64,000 nt of DNA from Blasia pusilla (taxonomy: Eukaryota > Marchantiophyta > Marchantiopsida > Blasiales), in NCBI GenBank assembly GCA_050084515.1, contig CM114274.1, positions 11,160,001-11,224,000 of the forward strand, given 5' to 3'. The notes beneath the pieces were generated by a model. That model did no database searches. It had not been told where the DNA came from and was given only the letters and a program-made list of their open reading frames with translations. Position numbers and translations under genes: made by a program. Positions 1 through 10,672 of this stretch are shown here, piece by piece (within the stretch, counting starts at the first letter, position 1; the number at the start of each line of letters is the position of its first letter).

Positions 1-364
1 ATTCAATTTATTTCTTTGGAAACTTTTTGAATTCAATTTTTTTTCCTTAAAACTAGGTTTAGATTCATACAATTAAGATTGTAAGATTCTTTTCAGAAAT
101 GTATGTTCCCTCTTACTAGAATTTTTTCGAAAATGAAAGTTCTCACTTGTTAAAGGAAAAAGGGTTGCGTAAATCCAATCTGATTTTCTGCAAGTCAAAT
201 TGCGGAGAATGGATTACTAATGGTTTATTGAGCAATTCAAGAATGACTTCTAGTTCTCCAAATACCTATGTGCTTGACACATGACAACTTGCATCAAGAA
301 AGTATTTATTTTTCATTTTTTTGTTGTATGATTAAGTAGGTTGTACACTAGCTAGTAGTTCTTA
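1..364. other. AT-rich intergenic DNA
   Basis: No coding region, RNA gene or clear repeat could be recognised. The stretch is AT-rich with several T and A runs and ends where a CACTA-type terminus begins. Confidence 0.6.
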
Positions 365-1365
365 CACTACTAGGGTTTGAGGCTTCATTACGAGCCCATT
401 TTGGCAAGATTAGATGCTTTACATCTAATCTTGCCAAGTCCATTACAAGTGCCATTTTGTGAGGCCACTTCATATGAATTGCACTTATTTCGCAATTAAC
501 TTGTAAATAACAACTTCTAGGACTTACACTTTGCAAGTACGGGGGCTTGCAAACCACTACTTCCAAGTTCCAAGACTTGCACAAGACTTGTGAGTCTTGG
601 AACTTGTAAGTAGATGTTTGCGAGTCCTAAAACAAAAACCTCGGCCATAAATTCCCCTTTTTCTTCTAAACCAATCCATTTTCATTTTTCCTCCTAACTT
701 TCCGAGACTCCTCTTCTCACTTTATAACTAGTTTCTTTTTATAATGGAACTAAGTCTTGAGTTTTTTTCTTGACGTTGACGGGCATATGTGTGAGTGAAT
801 CTTATAGTTTTATATGTTTTTTGTCAAAAACTTTTGATTCTAAATTGTCAGAAATGAGGGAGGAAAAAAAGAAGAAGCCACCCCTAAGGAAAAATTCGTA
901 GAAGTCAAATCATCCTTGAAAAAGTGTCTTGTAGATATAGAAAATGGATCCCATAAAAATTTACATTTGCGAGCACAAAAAACCATTAATTTGGGAGTCC
1001 AAACATACTACTTTGTGAGTGCCAAAACCCATTACGTTACGACCATTTCATGATGTTTTGAGACTATTTTGAAAGTTGGTTGCAAGTCTATTTTACAACT
1101 TCTTTGCGAATACCGTTACTCATAATGACATGCAAATGACTCAAAAAGCTACGAAAAGGTGGCACGTCATTTACCAATGCTTTGTGAGCACCTTGTGACT
1201 AAATCATACCTAAATTGTGATTAACTGGCTAGTGAAAGAGAGCCAAACTTCTAAGTCGCCGTCTCCATTTGCGAATCAATTACGAGTGCAAGACTATTAC
1301 TACAACTCTAATACCAATATACTACATCTCTCTCAATTCGCAAGAGGGTTACAATTATAGTAGTG
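365..1365. mobile_element. Short non-autonomous CACTA-like element (candidate)
   Basis: The left end reads CACTACTA and the right end reads TAGTAGTG, so the outer 8 bp form inverted termini of the CACTA type. Between them short words such as TTGCAAGT, TTGCGAGT and TTGTGAGT recur in both orientations, as in subterminal regions of CACTA elements. There is no transposase, so it would need enzyme from elsewhere. The flanking trinucleotides are TTA on the left and TTT on the right, so a 3-bp target duplication is only approximate. It is a different family from the large CACTA element at 16-25 kb, whose subterminal word is TAGTCAT. Chance pairing of two CACTA words is the main alternative. Confidence 0.5.
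401..437. repeat. Perfect 16-bp hairpin
   Basis: Positions 401-416 and 422-437 are exact reverse complements separated by a 5-nt loop. It lies just inside the left end of the candidate CACTA-like element. Confidence 0.85.
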
Positions 1366-1689
1366 TTTGCTCATATGTAGAATATCATTGATCTTTCATA
1401 TGCCTCTCCTTCATCTTTATTCTACATCTAGGCTATAAGGATGCAAATGTTGGATATGTTTGCTTGTATATATGGAGATAGTAACAATACTCCGACCCTT
1501 TCGAGGATTCATCCATTCAATTTTAACAACCATTCAATGACATTAAAACACATTCTTGATATTGGAAGTATGGATTGGTGTGCTCTTTCTGCCCTTTCCT
1601 TCATCCAACCAACACCGACTTTCTTCAACTTAAAAGGGAGTTTTTCAGATCGAAGCAATAATCTGCGTTACTCCAGATCTATCAGGAAA

Positions 1690-2340
1690 TTTTCCAAAGT
1701 GCATGAGTGTTGCAACGAGATCGAGAGCTGATCCAGATAAGAAAGCTGTCATTTTTCCCCATTTTGTGCGAGTCACAGAGTGTTTCCTCTGAATCGGAGA
1801 TTGAGGGGAATACAAGTGTGTTTCAAAGCTCCTAGAGTTTGCTCCTCTATAGAATCAAAGCTCCTGAAGTTGGGAATTGATTGCCGTTTATAGATCAGAA
1901 CTATCTAGGTTCAAAGACTGAAGCTGTTTCCTCTCAACCACCGAGATAGGAATCAGGTGTGTCTGTGTATATGTGTGTCGGTCGAATTTCGTCGTGCTGC
2001 AATCGATTGTTGAACTAAGCCTGGTCAGAACTACTACTGTCGATGGCTGCAAGTGCTGCCTCTGAATCGACGAGGTCGGAAGTAGCTGTCCACATGCATC
2101 AATCAAATCTCTTCGCTTGGCAACCCATTGTCGGACATAGGTCAGAATTGCTACTTTCCAAGACTGCAAGTGCTTCCTTCGAATCGATGAGATCGGAAAT
2201 GGGTGTTATGCGTGCTCGCCGATAAAATCCCTTCGCGGGACTCTACCGATTGTTGGAAATGGGTCAGGAGTAGTGGTTCCGGAGAACCCGAAGGCGTTTC
2301 CTCCGAGTCACCGAGATCGAAAAGAGTGAAAGCTCCTCAT
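1690..2340. repeat. Degenerate tandem repeat, about 120-130 bp, roughly five units
   Basis: A block resembling CCTCTGAATCGACGAGATCGG recurs at about 1787, 1929, 2059, 2178 and 2299, each time with related flanking text (GGTCAGAA upstream, GGAAATGGGTGT-like downstream). Spacing is 120-142 bp. Short open frames across it are interrupted and match nothing I know, so I treat it as non-coding. It ends about 200 bp before the 3' end of the fucosyltransferase gene, which is transcribed towards it. Confidence 0.6.
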
Positions 2341-2556
2341 TCCGCAGGCGATGGCTGGAGACAGAGCACAACTGTTATTCACAAGTGCAACCAGAAAGGC
2401 CGGCGGTTTGGGTCGATCGAGCTTCTAGTGGGCGATTCGGATACCCACGTCGTCTAGTCGATCGCTGCGCCTCCCGCGTCGAGCATCCGGAGCGAAGAAA
2501 TTATGTACACTCGGTCTGCTGCCAGCCCATCGGGCGCAGGTAGCGAGGATTGCACT

Positions 2557-4401
2557 CTAGAAAGTGAAGTCCTGATCCTCCCGCCTGTCCGGCACCAGCT
2601 GCATTCCGAAGCCCTCCGGCATCATCCCCAGCCCGTGGCCGTAGCCTATGTCGATCGTCGAGCAATCCCTCAGGTAGGGCACGAGATCGAACACCTTCTG
2701 CTTCCCGGGCGGATCGTACTTGCAGTTGTAGTGCTGATCGCCGCCCAGGAAGCAGGGTTCGATGCCCATTCCTCTCTCGCAGGGCTCCGGTGCGGATCTG
2801 CTGCTGTTGTCTCCTCTGGCGCTGTCGTCGTCGTCGCCGAACTCGATGAACCAGGGGATGAGGCCGCCGTAAGCTTGGGCCACTCCTCCGAAGGTGGACA
2901 TGGGGGTCACCAGGAGGACGTCCGAGAGGCTGAGGCTGAGGATCTCCACGAGTGCCTGGCCGTCCACGGCCGCGCCGGTGCCCTGGAGCTTCTCGTGGGT
3001 GAGCTGAACGACGCCCACGGCCTCTTTGGTGGTGGTCATGTCGTGGCGGAGGTAGTAATCGTTGAGGTGGTCGTGGAGGCCCAGGAAGAGGGAGGCGATG
3101 AGGACTTTGGTGATTCGGGGGTGCTGGTGGTGGTCGGGGTTGAGTTTCTCGGAGCAGGACGAGGGATCGGAGGAGTGGGTGGGGGATGAGGGGCAGACCT
3201 GTGGGAGGACGCCGTGCTTCCAGAGGCAGCGGGTGATCCGATCGTTGATGAGGTCGTTCTTCTTCGCGAATCCCGTTTCGCCTTGGAAGAATCGCACCTG
3301 GATGCCGACCTGCTTGGCGGCATTGCGGAGGTACACTTCGTTGACGTGCAGAACGCGCTCCCAGATGGGATCGGCCGGCAGCAGCAGGGAACGCAGAATG
3401 TAGGTGAGCGCGATTCGCTCGGGGAAGAGAGCCTCCAGAGTGGGCCGGTACATGTCGATGGCGTGCAGCTTGCCCACGAACAGATTGCACCCGTCGATCG
3501 ACAACCAAGTCACGGAACTCATGTACTCCTGCTCCGTGTCGCACCAGAACCTCGCATCCGGCCCCCACACATCGTTCACCTCCGACGCGTACACTCCGAA
3601 TCCGCCCTTCTTCCCCGTCTCCTGTTCTCGATCCACCGATTCCATGAACTCCGAAGTAGACTTCCGCCTCTCCTTCAGCGCATCTACCAGCTCCTGCTCC
3701 ACGCGCCACGAGGACCCCGCGAAGGGCTCGCACATGACGGACGGAATGGAGGTGGACTCCGGAACGAGAATGACTCTCTGGCTCAGAATCGCGAACAGGA
3801 ACACCGACGATATGTGGTACAGTTTGTTTCCCAGCCCGAATGTGCTATCCGCGAGCACGAACTTGCAGCCCGGAATGCTGCTGTTGCCGGAACGGAGGTA
3901 CGATCCGAGATCGCCCACTCTGGACATGCAATTGCGGTGAAGTTCCTCGTACTCGCGGAACACCAGTTCCCACGGGCGGTTGCGAGGCACGTCCCGGATG
4001 TGCTTCCGTTCGCCGTACATCCGCGTGAGCTCCTCCCGACTCCTGCAGGGGTTAGATCTCTCCCAGCGCGTTCGGTCGCCATCGCTGAATGCGCCGGCGG
4101 TGGGAGCCCCGCGAGAAGCTTTGCTGCTGGCGTCGCGGAGGGAGGCGAGGAGCTTCTCGACTTCGGGGGGTGGGAGGGAGGCGGTGGATTCGTGCTGGAG
4201 CTCGGGGACGGCGACGGGGATGGGAGGCTCGGAGACGAATGTGGAGGCGAAGAATTGGTTCACAGAGTCCGAGTGCTGGATGACGAGCGGGAGAAGAATG
4301 AGCCCCAAGCAACAGATCAAGAGAACTCTCCCCCACGAAGACGCTATCCGCAGCTTCACCTGCACGTTCTCTGCCGCGGACGGTTTCGCCATCTTCGGCA
4401 T
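2557..4401 (-). CDS. Xyloglucan fucosyltransferase-like protein (GT37 family)
   Basis: A single-exon gene of 614 residues. GT37 enzymes transfer fucose from GDP-fucose to galactose side chains of xyloglucan or arabinogalactan proteins in the Golgi lumen. The protein has the expected type II layout: a short cytosolic tail, one membrane anchor at about residues 25-42, a stem region to about 110, then the catalytic domain. Family landmarks are GLGNKLYH (189-196; usually GNR, here GNK), CEPF (224-227), the GDP-fucose motif GIQVRFF (366-372), the block SDVLLVTPMSTFGGVAQ (493-509) and GIEPCF (546-551). The start is the first Met upstream of the anchor; a second Met three codons on (4392) is equally possible. 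Length is similar to the family's usual 500-600. An acidic insert (about 522-526) and a His/Pro-rich loop (about 400-430) are less typical. The exact acceptor cannot be told from sequence alone. Confidence 0.9.
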   Translation of the reverse strand: MPKMAKPSAAENVQVKLRIASSWGRVLLICCLGLILLPLVIQHSDSVNQFFASTFVSEPPIPVAVPELQHESTASLPPPEVEKLLASLRDASSKASRGAPTAGAFSDGDRTRWERSNPCRSREELTRMYGERKHIRDVPRNRPWELVFREYEELHRNCMSRVGDLGSYLRSGNSSIPGCKFVLADSTFGLGNKLYHISSVFLFAILSQRVILVPESTSIPSVMCEPFAGSSWRVEQELVDALKERRKSTSEFMESVDREQETGKKGGFGVYASEVNDVWGPDARFWCDTEQEYMSSVTWLSIDGCNLFVGKLHAIDMYRPTLEALFPERIALTYILRSLLLPADPIWERVLHVNEVYLRNAAKQVGIQVRFFQGETGFAKKNDLINDRITRCLWKHGVLPQVCPSSPTHSSDPSSCSEKLNPDHHQHPRITKVLIASLFLGLHDHLNDYYLRHDMTTTKEAVGVVQLTHEKLQGTGAAVDGQALVEILSLSLSDVLLVTPMSTFGGVAQAYGGLIPWFIEFGDDDDSARGDNSSRSAPEPCERGMGIEPCFLGGDQHYNCKYDPPGKQKVFDLVPYLRDCSTIDIGYGHGLGMMPEGFGMQLVPDRREDQDFTF

Positions 4402-4487
4402 GGGTGGTTGATCTCTATCGATCCTTCCTGCCTTCAGTCCTCCGTCAGACCCTCTCTTCTCCTGCTTCTCCTCGATTCCTCATCCAT

Positions 4488-4518
4488 CCCTCTCTCTCTC
4501 TCTCTCCCTCCCTCCCTG
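4488..4518 (-). promoter_or_regulatory. GA/CT-rich leader of the fucosyltransferase gene
   Basis: About 90-120 bp upstream of the start codon the sense (minus) strand carries a GA/GGGA run, seen on the plus strand as CT and CCCT repeats. Such GAGA-type tracts are common in plant 5' leaders and core promoters. No convincing TATA box was seen on the minus strand between 4400 and 5300. Confidence 0.35.
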
Positions 4519-5019
4519 ATCGATCTCGATAACTAGCTACCTACTCCGATGGAAGGCCGCAGATTGGGGAAAAACCGTCAGCAGCACCAGTGCAATCTTC
4601 CATTCCCTTCCACCACCACCGACGACGACCTACAGAGCATGCGTCTGCACGCCTGAAAGAACCCCGAGCTCCGCAATGTCAAAAGCGGGAACTTGACCAC
4701 CACACACGGCAAGCGCGAATTGATGCAGCGAGGGGAGTGAGTCTCCCGGCCCGGAAGTAGAGCATCCCCGAATGATTGTACCTGCCGCTCGCTTTCGAGA
4801 AAAGCGAAGCAATCATTCGCGCAGATTCGCATGCGTCTGGATCTACAAACGAGGGAACCCGCTCGCACCTGAACCGCATGAGCATCGGGAGAACAAACGA
4901 GAGGATCGAGGACTAGAGGTCGAAGTACCACCGGACTACAATGAACCGACTCGCACCTCCCAGATCCCACAAGTGCAGATTTCCATACCACATCTTGAGC
5001 TAGCTGCCTTCCCTACTTC

Positions 5020-5332
5020 CCTCCCTCCCTCCCTCCCTCCATCCATCGGCGGCTCTGAAAACCGGGGCATCACGGAGGAGCAACAATTTCGACTCTTCCT
5101 GTGGCTATGGCTGTGGCCGCGTTCCCTCGGATGCTTTCTCCCGATTCACCCCAAACGTGCTCCCGATTACTCTCCGGTGTGGGCTGCCCTCCGGCGCTTG
5201 ACTGCTAGCCAGCCAGGCGGGCGGGACCACCTCCGCCACGGAAAAAGGTAAATAAATCAGTTGGTAAAATGGAATCCTCCGAGATCGGTGGAGCGCAGAC
5301 TGCACATGACTCCTCTCTCTCTCTCTCTCTCT
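5020..5332. repeat. CCCT-type and CT microsatellites
   Basis: A CCCT/CCTC run lies at about 5020-5045 and a CT dinucleotide run of about 21 nt at 5312-5332. Both lie upstream of the fucosyltransferase gene and may belong to its promoter region. Confidence 0.8.
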
Positions 5333-6388
5333 ATGCATCGTTTGCTTGCTTTAGACCTACCGCCCTTCGATTTCTTGTTTGCGTCTAGAAACTGACCGCA
5401 CTTTCTCGACGAAAACGAGGGCAACCGTCACATGTTAATAACGAGCGGATCCTCGAATATATCCAGAAACCAAAGAGCTTCGCATCTATGGGCGATTGTG
5501 GGAAGAGAACCACTCTATGGGCGGTGAGTTGGAAGAATGCTACCAAATCCGTTGCTTTTGGGCTTATATCCAAGGATTTGAAAGATGCTAGGCTCCCCGA
5601 TTTGTTCCACACTCATGTCCTCCAAAAGATGAATGATAAATACAATGATTCAAAGAGACAAGCTATAGAGAGTTGAGGTTTTGATTACCCATTGGTGGGT
5701 GCTAACAAAAGTTTGATGCCAAATATCCTTAGTAGAGTTTGGAGATTTCATAGGTGAGATTATATTGAGATACCACTTTGTTTGGAGTTTGTGTCATGAA
5801 AGTGGGCAATACTACATAGAAGCTTAGAGGAGTTCTTTGCAGTGCCTATTTTAAGAGATCATTGAGACATATTATCTTAGATGTTAGAGATGATATATGT
5901 GTACATAGCCCTTCCCCTTTGTGTTGTGTATGTCACAATATTTGAAGCCAAGCAAGAATAGATAATGTGCCTCAACCGGAATGCTTTAAAGGAAATTAGG
6001 CGGGAAAAGCCATGGCCCCCCCCCCCTTGGTGACATGTATGAACAAGTTATCCTTTAGGAGGTATCCTGGAACTATCTTACCACATTCTTTAGGAGTGGA
6101 GATGATGATATCCTTAGAGATATTGCCACACGATCGGTGTGGCAAAAATTAGAGGAGAGTGTACATACACTAGATCTCTGTGATAAAAATTAGAGTTGAG
6201 TGTACATACACTAGATCTCTTTGGAAGTATTAGTAATACTTTGGTCACAATGTTGCAAGTCATACGAATACATTAAACACCAATTTCGACAAATGTGGTG
6301 TTTTAGAAAACCCCTTTTTGTTCTAATATGATTATTTGCATACTAGGACATAGTATAATGGGAGTACAACTTAGGTTTTACCCTCTAT
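5333..6388. other. Intergenic DNA with a short unrecognised open frame and a 41-bp tandem pair
   Basis: An open frame at 5488-5676 (plus, 62 residues) matches no family I know and is probably not a gene. At 6144-6220 two copies of a 36-bp word containing GTGTACATACACTAGATC lie 41 bp apart. A run of Cs follows position 6011. Confidence 0.5.
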
Positions 6389-7450
6389 GTCAACCATGTT
6401 TATGGCTTAGGGTTAAGGGTTTATGACATAGGGTTTAGGGCTTAGGGCCCAAGGTTTATAGCTTAGAGTTTAGGGCTTACGTTGTAAGGTTTAGGATTTT
6501 CGGCTTAGGGTTTAGGGTTTATTTCTTATGTTGTAGGATTAAGGGTGTTTGGTTTAGGGTTTATGACTTTTTGTTTAGGGTTTAGGGTTTTCGGCCTAGG
6601 CTTTAGGGTTTATTGCGTAGGTTCTAGTGTTTAGGATGTTTGGCTTAGGGTTTTGGGTTTTTGGCCAAGGGTTTAGGGTTTTTGGGTTAGGGGTTAGGGG
6701 TTTTGGTTTAAGGTTTAGGGTTTATTGCTCATGTTCTAGGGTTTAGGATGTTTGGCTTAGGATTTAGGGTTTTTGGCTTAGGGCTTAGGGTTTTTGGTTT
6801 ACGGGTTAGGGTATAGGGTTGTTGGCCAAGGGTTTAGGGTTTTTGGATTAGGGGTTAGGGTTTAGGGGTTTTGGCTTAGGGGTTAGGGTTTATGGGTTTT
6901 GACTTAGGGTTTAGGGTTTATTGCTCATGTTCTAGGGTCTAGGATGTTTGGCTTAGGATTTAGGGTTTTTCGCTCAGGGTTTTTGGTTTACGGGTTAGGT
7001 TATAAGGTTGTTGGCCTAGGGTTTAGGGTTTTTGGCTTAGGAGTTAGGTTTTAGGGGTTTTGTTTTAGGCTTGAGGGTTTTTGGCTTAGAGGTTAGGGTT
7101 TAGGATGTATTGGTTAGGTTTTAGGGTTTAGGATCTTTGGCCTAGGGTCTAGGGCTTTTTGCTTAGGGGTTAAGGTTTAGGGTTTGTGGCCTTGTGTTTA
7201 GAGTTTTTGCTTAGGGGTTAGGGTTTACGGTTTTTGGGCTATGATTTAGGGTTTATAGCTTAAGGTTAAGGCTTTTGGCTTATGGTTTGTAGTTTATGAC
7301 TTATGTTTTAGGGTTTAGGGCTTATTGTTTCCTATCTAGGCTTCAAGAAAAGGCTGTATAAGTTTTCGGCTACGGCTTAGTGTTCAGGTTATAGGATGTA
7401 GGCTTATTAATCCCTTAGGGCTAACGGTTTGAAGGATTTAGGGTTTAAGA
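6389..7450 (+). repeat. Degenerate telomere-like (TTTAGGG) array
   Basis: Over about 1 kb the plus strand is built from variants of TTTAGGG, the plant telomere heptamer, mixed with TTTTTGGC and similar words. It is not pure telomere: a longer unit containing TTTATTGCTCATGTTCTAGG recurs at 6721 and 6917 (a related form at 6609), and a second marker containing ACGGGTTAGG recurs about 190 bp apart at about 6800 and 6991. This points to local amplification of an old interstitial telomeric block. Confidence 0.85.
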
Positions 7451-7880
7451 TAAATGATCCGTTCAAGTTTGTAAACCAATAGATTTTGAGAGTTAGTATG
7501 ATATAGAGTGTAGTCTTACTTAGAGAAACCCGGTTTTCATCTGAAGTAAAAATGGATGAATTAAACTACATGTTGCAAGTTGGAGCACAATACTAAACAA
7601 TAAAATTTTAAATGATAAGAACATGGAATCCGATTCCAATTATAAAAATTTCTATAAAACCATTTTATTCAATAATCTCAATGACATACCATGTGTAGGA
7701 ATGCAAAGAATTTTTATAAAATCAAGTGATGACTCTCAATAACATAACATTAAATTGTAACACAGGCTTAAAATAATTGTGTTGATGTTACTAGTCATCT
7801 CTATCTTCTAGTACTATGTGAGTGCCAAAAGTTATTCACAAAATTAGCCATGTCAATTGGGATACTCACAAGTCCATCCT
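7451..7880. other. AT-rich spacer
   Basis: No gene or repeat recognised. It separates the telomere-like array from the 3' end of the minus-strand DUF7869-like gene. Confidence 0.5.
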
Positions 7881-9123
7881 TTATTTCATATGTAGAATTA
7901 GCGAAAGATGGTATAACCGAGTCATGTGGACACACCATTGTTTTTCACTACTATTCTTCTCCCATTTTTTTACATCCCAATTTTGATATTTCCTACTTGG
8001 GGCTATGTTCCCTCTTCCAAATGTATTCAATAGCCACCAATACTGAATTCTGAAATTTGTATCTTCACCAACTCCAACTAGAACTTGTCTCATCCATATG
8101 GGATACTTTTTTCTTTCTTGTCGTGGTCTAATTATGAAAAAGTCTCCAACATTGAAATCTACCAATGCAACTTCTGTTTCCTCCATTGATAACATATCAA
8201 CTCTAGGCCTAAATCTAGTGGGCCCATAATAATGATCTCGATTTGGAGGAATTCCACTTCCAAAGACAAAAAGGAACTTGAGTGCTATGTTTGGTTAGAG
8301 GCAAAACATCTTCCAATGTCTCAGAGAACCATGAAGCGATGTCATGGGCTATCAAACTGGTCTTGTTATTGGTAGAAGAATCTTCATTTGCTGTTGTTTT
8401 GTGATTTAATTGCAAGTTTTGATCTTTGTCCTCAGGGTTTCCATGAGGAAACAATTAGTCCAATTTCTCGATCGTCTTCCTCCACTATCGTGCTAGTTGT
8501 TGGAACTCCACCGTTGGAAGTCTGGAAGACTTGCTTTCCATCTTATCAAAGTTCTCAATGTATTGAGATGCGCCTTTCTTCACATCAAAAAATGCCTTCA
8601 AGGGTGTGGGCAATGAGCGCTTTGGATTCCCAGTAGGGATAAGAGGATGTCCAATAATTTCATGACGTAAAAAAACATCATAATCACGTTCATTCGGCAG
8701 CCACTCTTTATCGAAATCATACATCTTGTAATGCATGATGGGCATACCATCCAGAGATCTAGTAAATTGGAATCCACGTGGCTTCTACAGTCCATACCAC
8801 TGATTTTTTTGTTTTAGGCCCGATGAAACCTTTCAAGTACTCCTTGAAGTTGGGAATGTCCTGAACCACTTGTGGTGCTGGATTCGGTGAGATGGAGTTA
8901 AAAAACTATGTCGCAAGATCTTTCAAGGTGTATGCATTGTGTCGCCGCAAAGTTCTCGAGAACTTGCTAAACATAGCATCAACATCTTTGTGAGTGTACC
9001 CGGGGATGAGAAAAACTAAGTGAATCTCTTCGGATACCTCCTTGTGAACAAGAAGGACCAAATACGCCATGACGTAAATATTTTTGTTATCTTTTCCAGA
9101 GTTTTCCATTTGTAGATATGGAA

Positions 9124-9157
9124 TCTTAGGCAACTAGGCCTAAGATACGTACGTATC
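9124..9157. repeat. Palindromes at the left inversion boundary
   Basis: GATACGTACGTATC at 9144-9157 is a perfect 14-bp palindrome. Just before it, CTTAGGC and GCCTAAG form 7-bp inverted arms. Both lie between the inverted exon and the next minus-strand exon at 9133. Confidence 0.8.
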
Positions 9158-9238
9158 CAGTTTGGAGAAATGGTACTTTCTTTAGATACTTGAATACTAA
9201 GTTGAATTAACTTTTACTCACTCTATTTCTTATTGTAG

Positions 9239-9597
9239 GTATCATGACTCATGGGCATGGACCGTGTGCAATTGTTCAATTTGACATAGGAGTCTACAAG
9301 CAGGGATCTAATTGGACAATTAGATCATTGGCAAAGTTGTTTCGGAGTTTGGAAAATCCCTGCAATGAAATACAAGAATTCTTGGATGGGCCCGACCTGG
9401 TTGCACTTCACAATCAATTCTTAAAAGAGAGGGAAAAGATTGATGGATTACTCCGTGCAGCCTATAGGCTCACGAATTCTGCCAAAGAGGATATGTACGG
9501 CAAGTACCACATGCCTCCGCAAGTTCCATTAGGCAAGAAATATAAGAAATGTAACGCCCTACGAGAACTTCAATTCCGATTATTGGATCAGGCTTAG
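9239..9597 (+). pseudogene. Inverted internal exon of the DUF7869-like gene
   Basis: The open frame begins right after a good 3' splice site (pyrimidine-rich tract then TTATTGTAG, AG at 9237-9238). Its first codons read IMTHGHG. The minus-strand exon that ends at 9772 finishes with PITRTG split after the first base of the Gly codon, and this plus-strand exon begins with the other two bases. Joined they give the expected TG-IMTHGHG junction. The following QGSNWTIRSLAKLFRSLE also fits the family. The exon is therefore the next piece of the same gene, in opposite orientation. The frame ends with a stop at 9595-9597 and lacks an obvious donor, so its 3' limit is uncertain. An independent plus-strand gene is less likely. 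Confidence 0.6.
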
Positions 9598-10672
9598 ACC
9601 GATCTCTTTCTCCTTAGGAAACAATTTTGGGTGTGGATTAAAAATGGGAACTTAAGTCCTATTATGTGAACAGGGTCAAGATAGCCCCACGAACTTGCTA
9701 ACTATCACCTGCACCCTAAACCAGTTTCTAGTATAATGGAGTGTTATTCTATAATATTTACCTGTACGAGTAATTGGAAACGGTTGAGCCACAGCCAAAT
9801 CTTTGGTTTGTTGCCACGCTCTTGGCAAACCTATTTTGAAACTATCCATTTTGTCGTGGATTAGGCAAAGATAAGACTTGGGATGGCACACAGATTCTGC
9901 TCGCCAAGTGTAATATAAACTCCTTTGAGACCTTTGCAGGTCATCATGTTCGACTCCCGTTCCTTAATAGCAACCTTCTCCTCATTTTTTGATGCAGTAT
10001 TTCCCAGAGACTTCAGCATTGCACATATCGCACAGCGAGAAAAGTTATCATCTGATTTATGAATAGCAACATTGGAGAAATATTGTTTTTTGATTTGACT
10101 GATAGTTGATTGTGAGACTCTCGCTAATCCCAATTTCCCTCCTTCCTTATTGACTACTTCTTGTATATACTTCCAAGAGAAAAATTGAGGCAACCGAATC
10201 AATTCCTCTCTTCTCACGTCTGACATTGTTCTTTCCTTGTGGGGCATCCAATCTCCAATCTCCTCAATTATCAGCTTCACTGTTTCCATTGCTTGCGCCG
10301 TCCACTGGTTTATGAAATTTCTTCCCAGATTCCCATGCCCCTTCCGCATCTTGCCATCTTTGATATTTCTTACTTTTTCCTCGAAGCTCGTTTTTCCAAG
10401 ACCATGGATCTGGCGCCAACCTGGAAGGCACACTATTCTACCTTCCAATTGCACAACCCTTCGTCTATCAATGAAGTAAGATGAATGGACCATGGCGTGG
10501 AGTGATTGCCTTCTTTCCTACAAGGTTTTGTTCCAATACTTCTCTCTGCTTGAATGAATAACATTTCTCGGCGTATATTGGCAACAGAATTGTCCGCAGC
10601 TTTTTTGATGCCACTTGTGATATATCTTCCTCTGTTAGCTTTTTGTTCGTTTTGGTAGCTCTTGGTGGACAT

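Larger units (their letters stand above)
7881..10672 (-). pseudogene. DUF7869-like protein gene, broken
   Basis: Pieces on the minus strand line up with a widespread uncharacterised family containing DUF7869. From the N-terminal side: a block with VCLPGWRQIHGL and HGNLGR (about 10320-10450); CAICAML (about 10010-10030); YYTWRAES then LIHDKMDSFKIGLPR (about 9820-9930); PITRTG ending at a GT splice donor at 9771; after a gap LPKIPYLQMENSGKDNKN (9133 downwards) and FLIPGYTHKDVDAMFSKFS (about 8960-9020), the family's GHTH-x2-D-x-FSR block with GHTH changed to GYTH; then a C-terminal VGDFFIIRPRQ and PIWMRQVL block (about 8080-8160). Frame changes occur near 9940 and 8900, and stops are present. 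The missing central exon lies in the gap on the opposite strand. Function of the family is unknown; the multi-copy, decayed state hints at a mobile origin. The family name rests on remembered motifs and should be tested by profile search. Confidence 0.6.

Noticed and set aside
2501-3733. Second minus-strand frame overlapping the fucosyltransferase gene
   Set aside because: Arg/Pro/Gly-rich out-of-frame reading of the same exon; all GT37 motifs are in the other frame.
3214-4536. Long plus-strand open frame (440 codons) opposite the fucosyltransferase gene
   Set aside because: Antisense shadow of a GC-rich coding region; composition is Arg/His/Leu-rich with no recognisable domain.
6389-7450. 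CRISPR-like or rRNA spacer repeat
   Set aside because: The words are variants of TTTAGGG; there are no unique spacers of constant length.
9244-9597. An independent plus-strand gene
   Set aside because: Splice phase and motif order fit the missing exon of the surrounding minus-strand DUF7869-like gene better.
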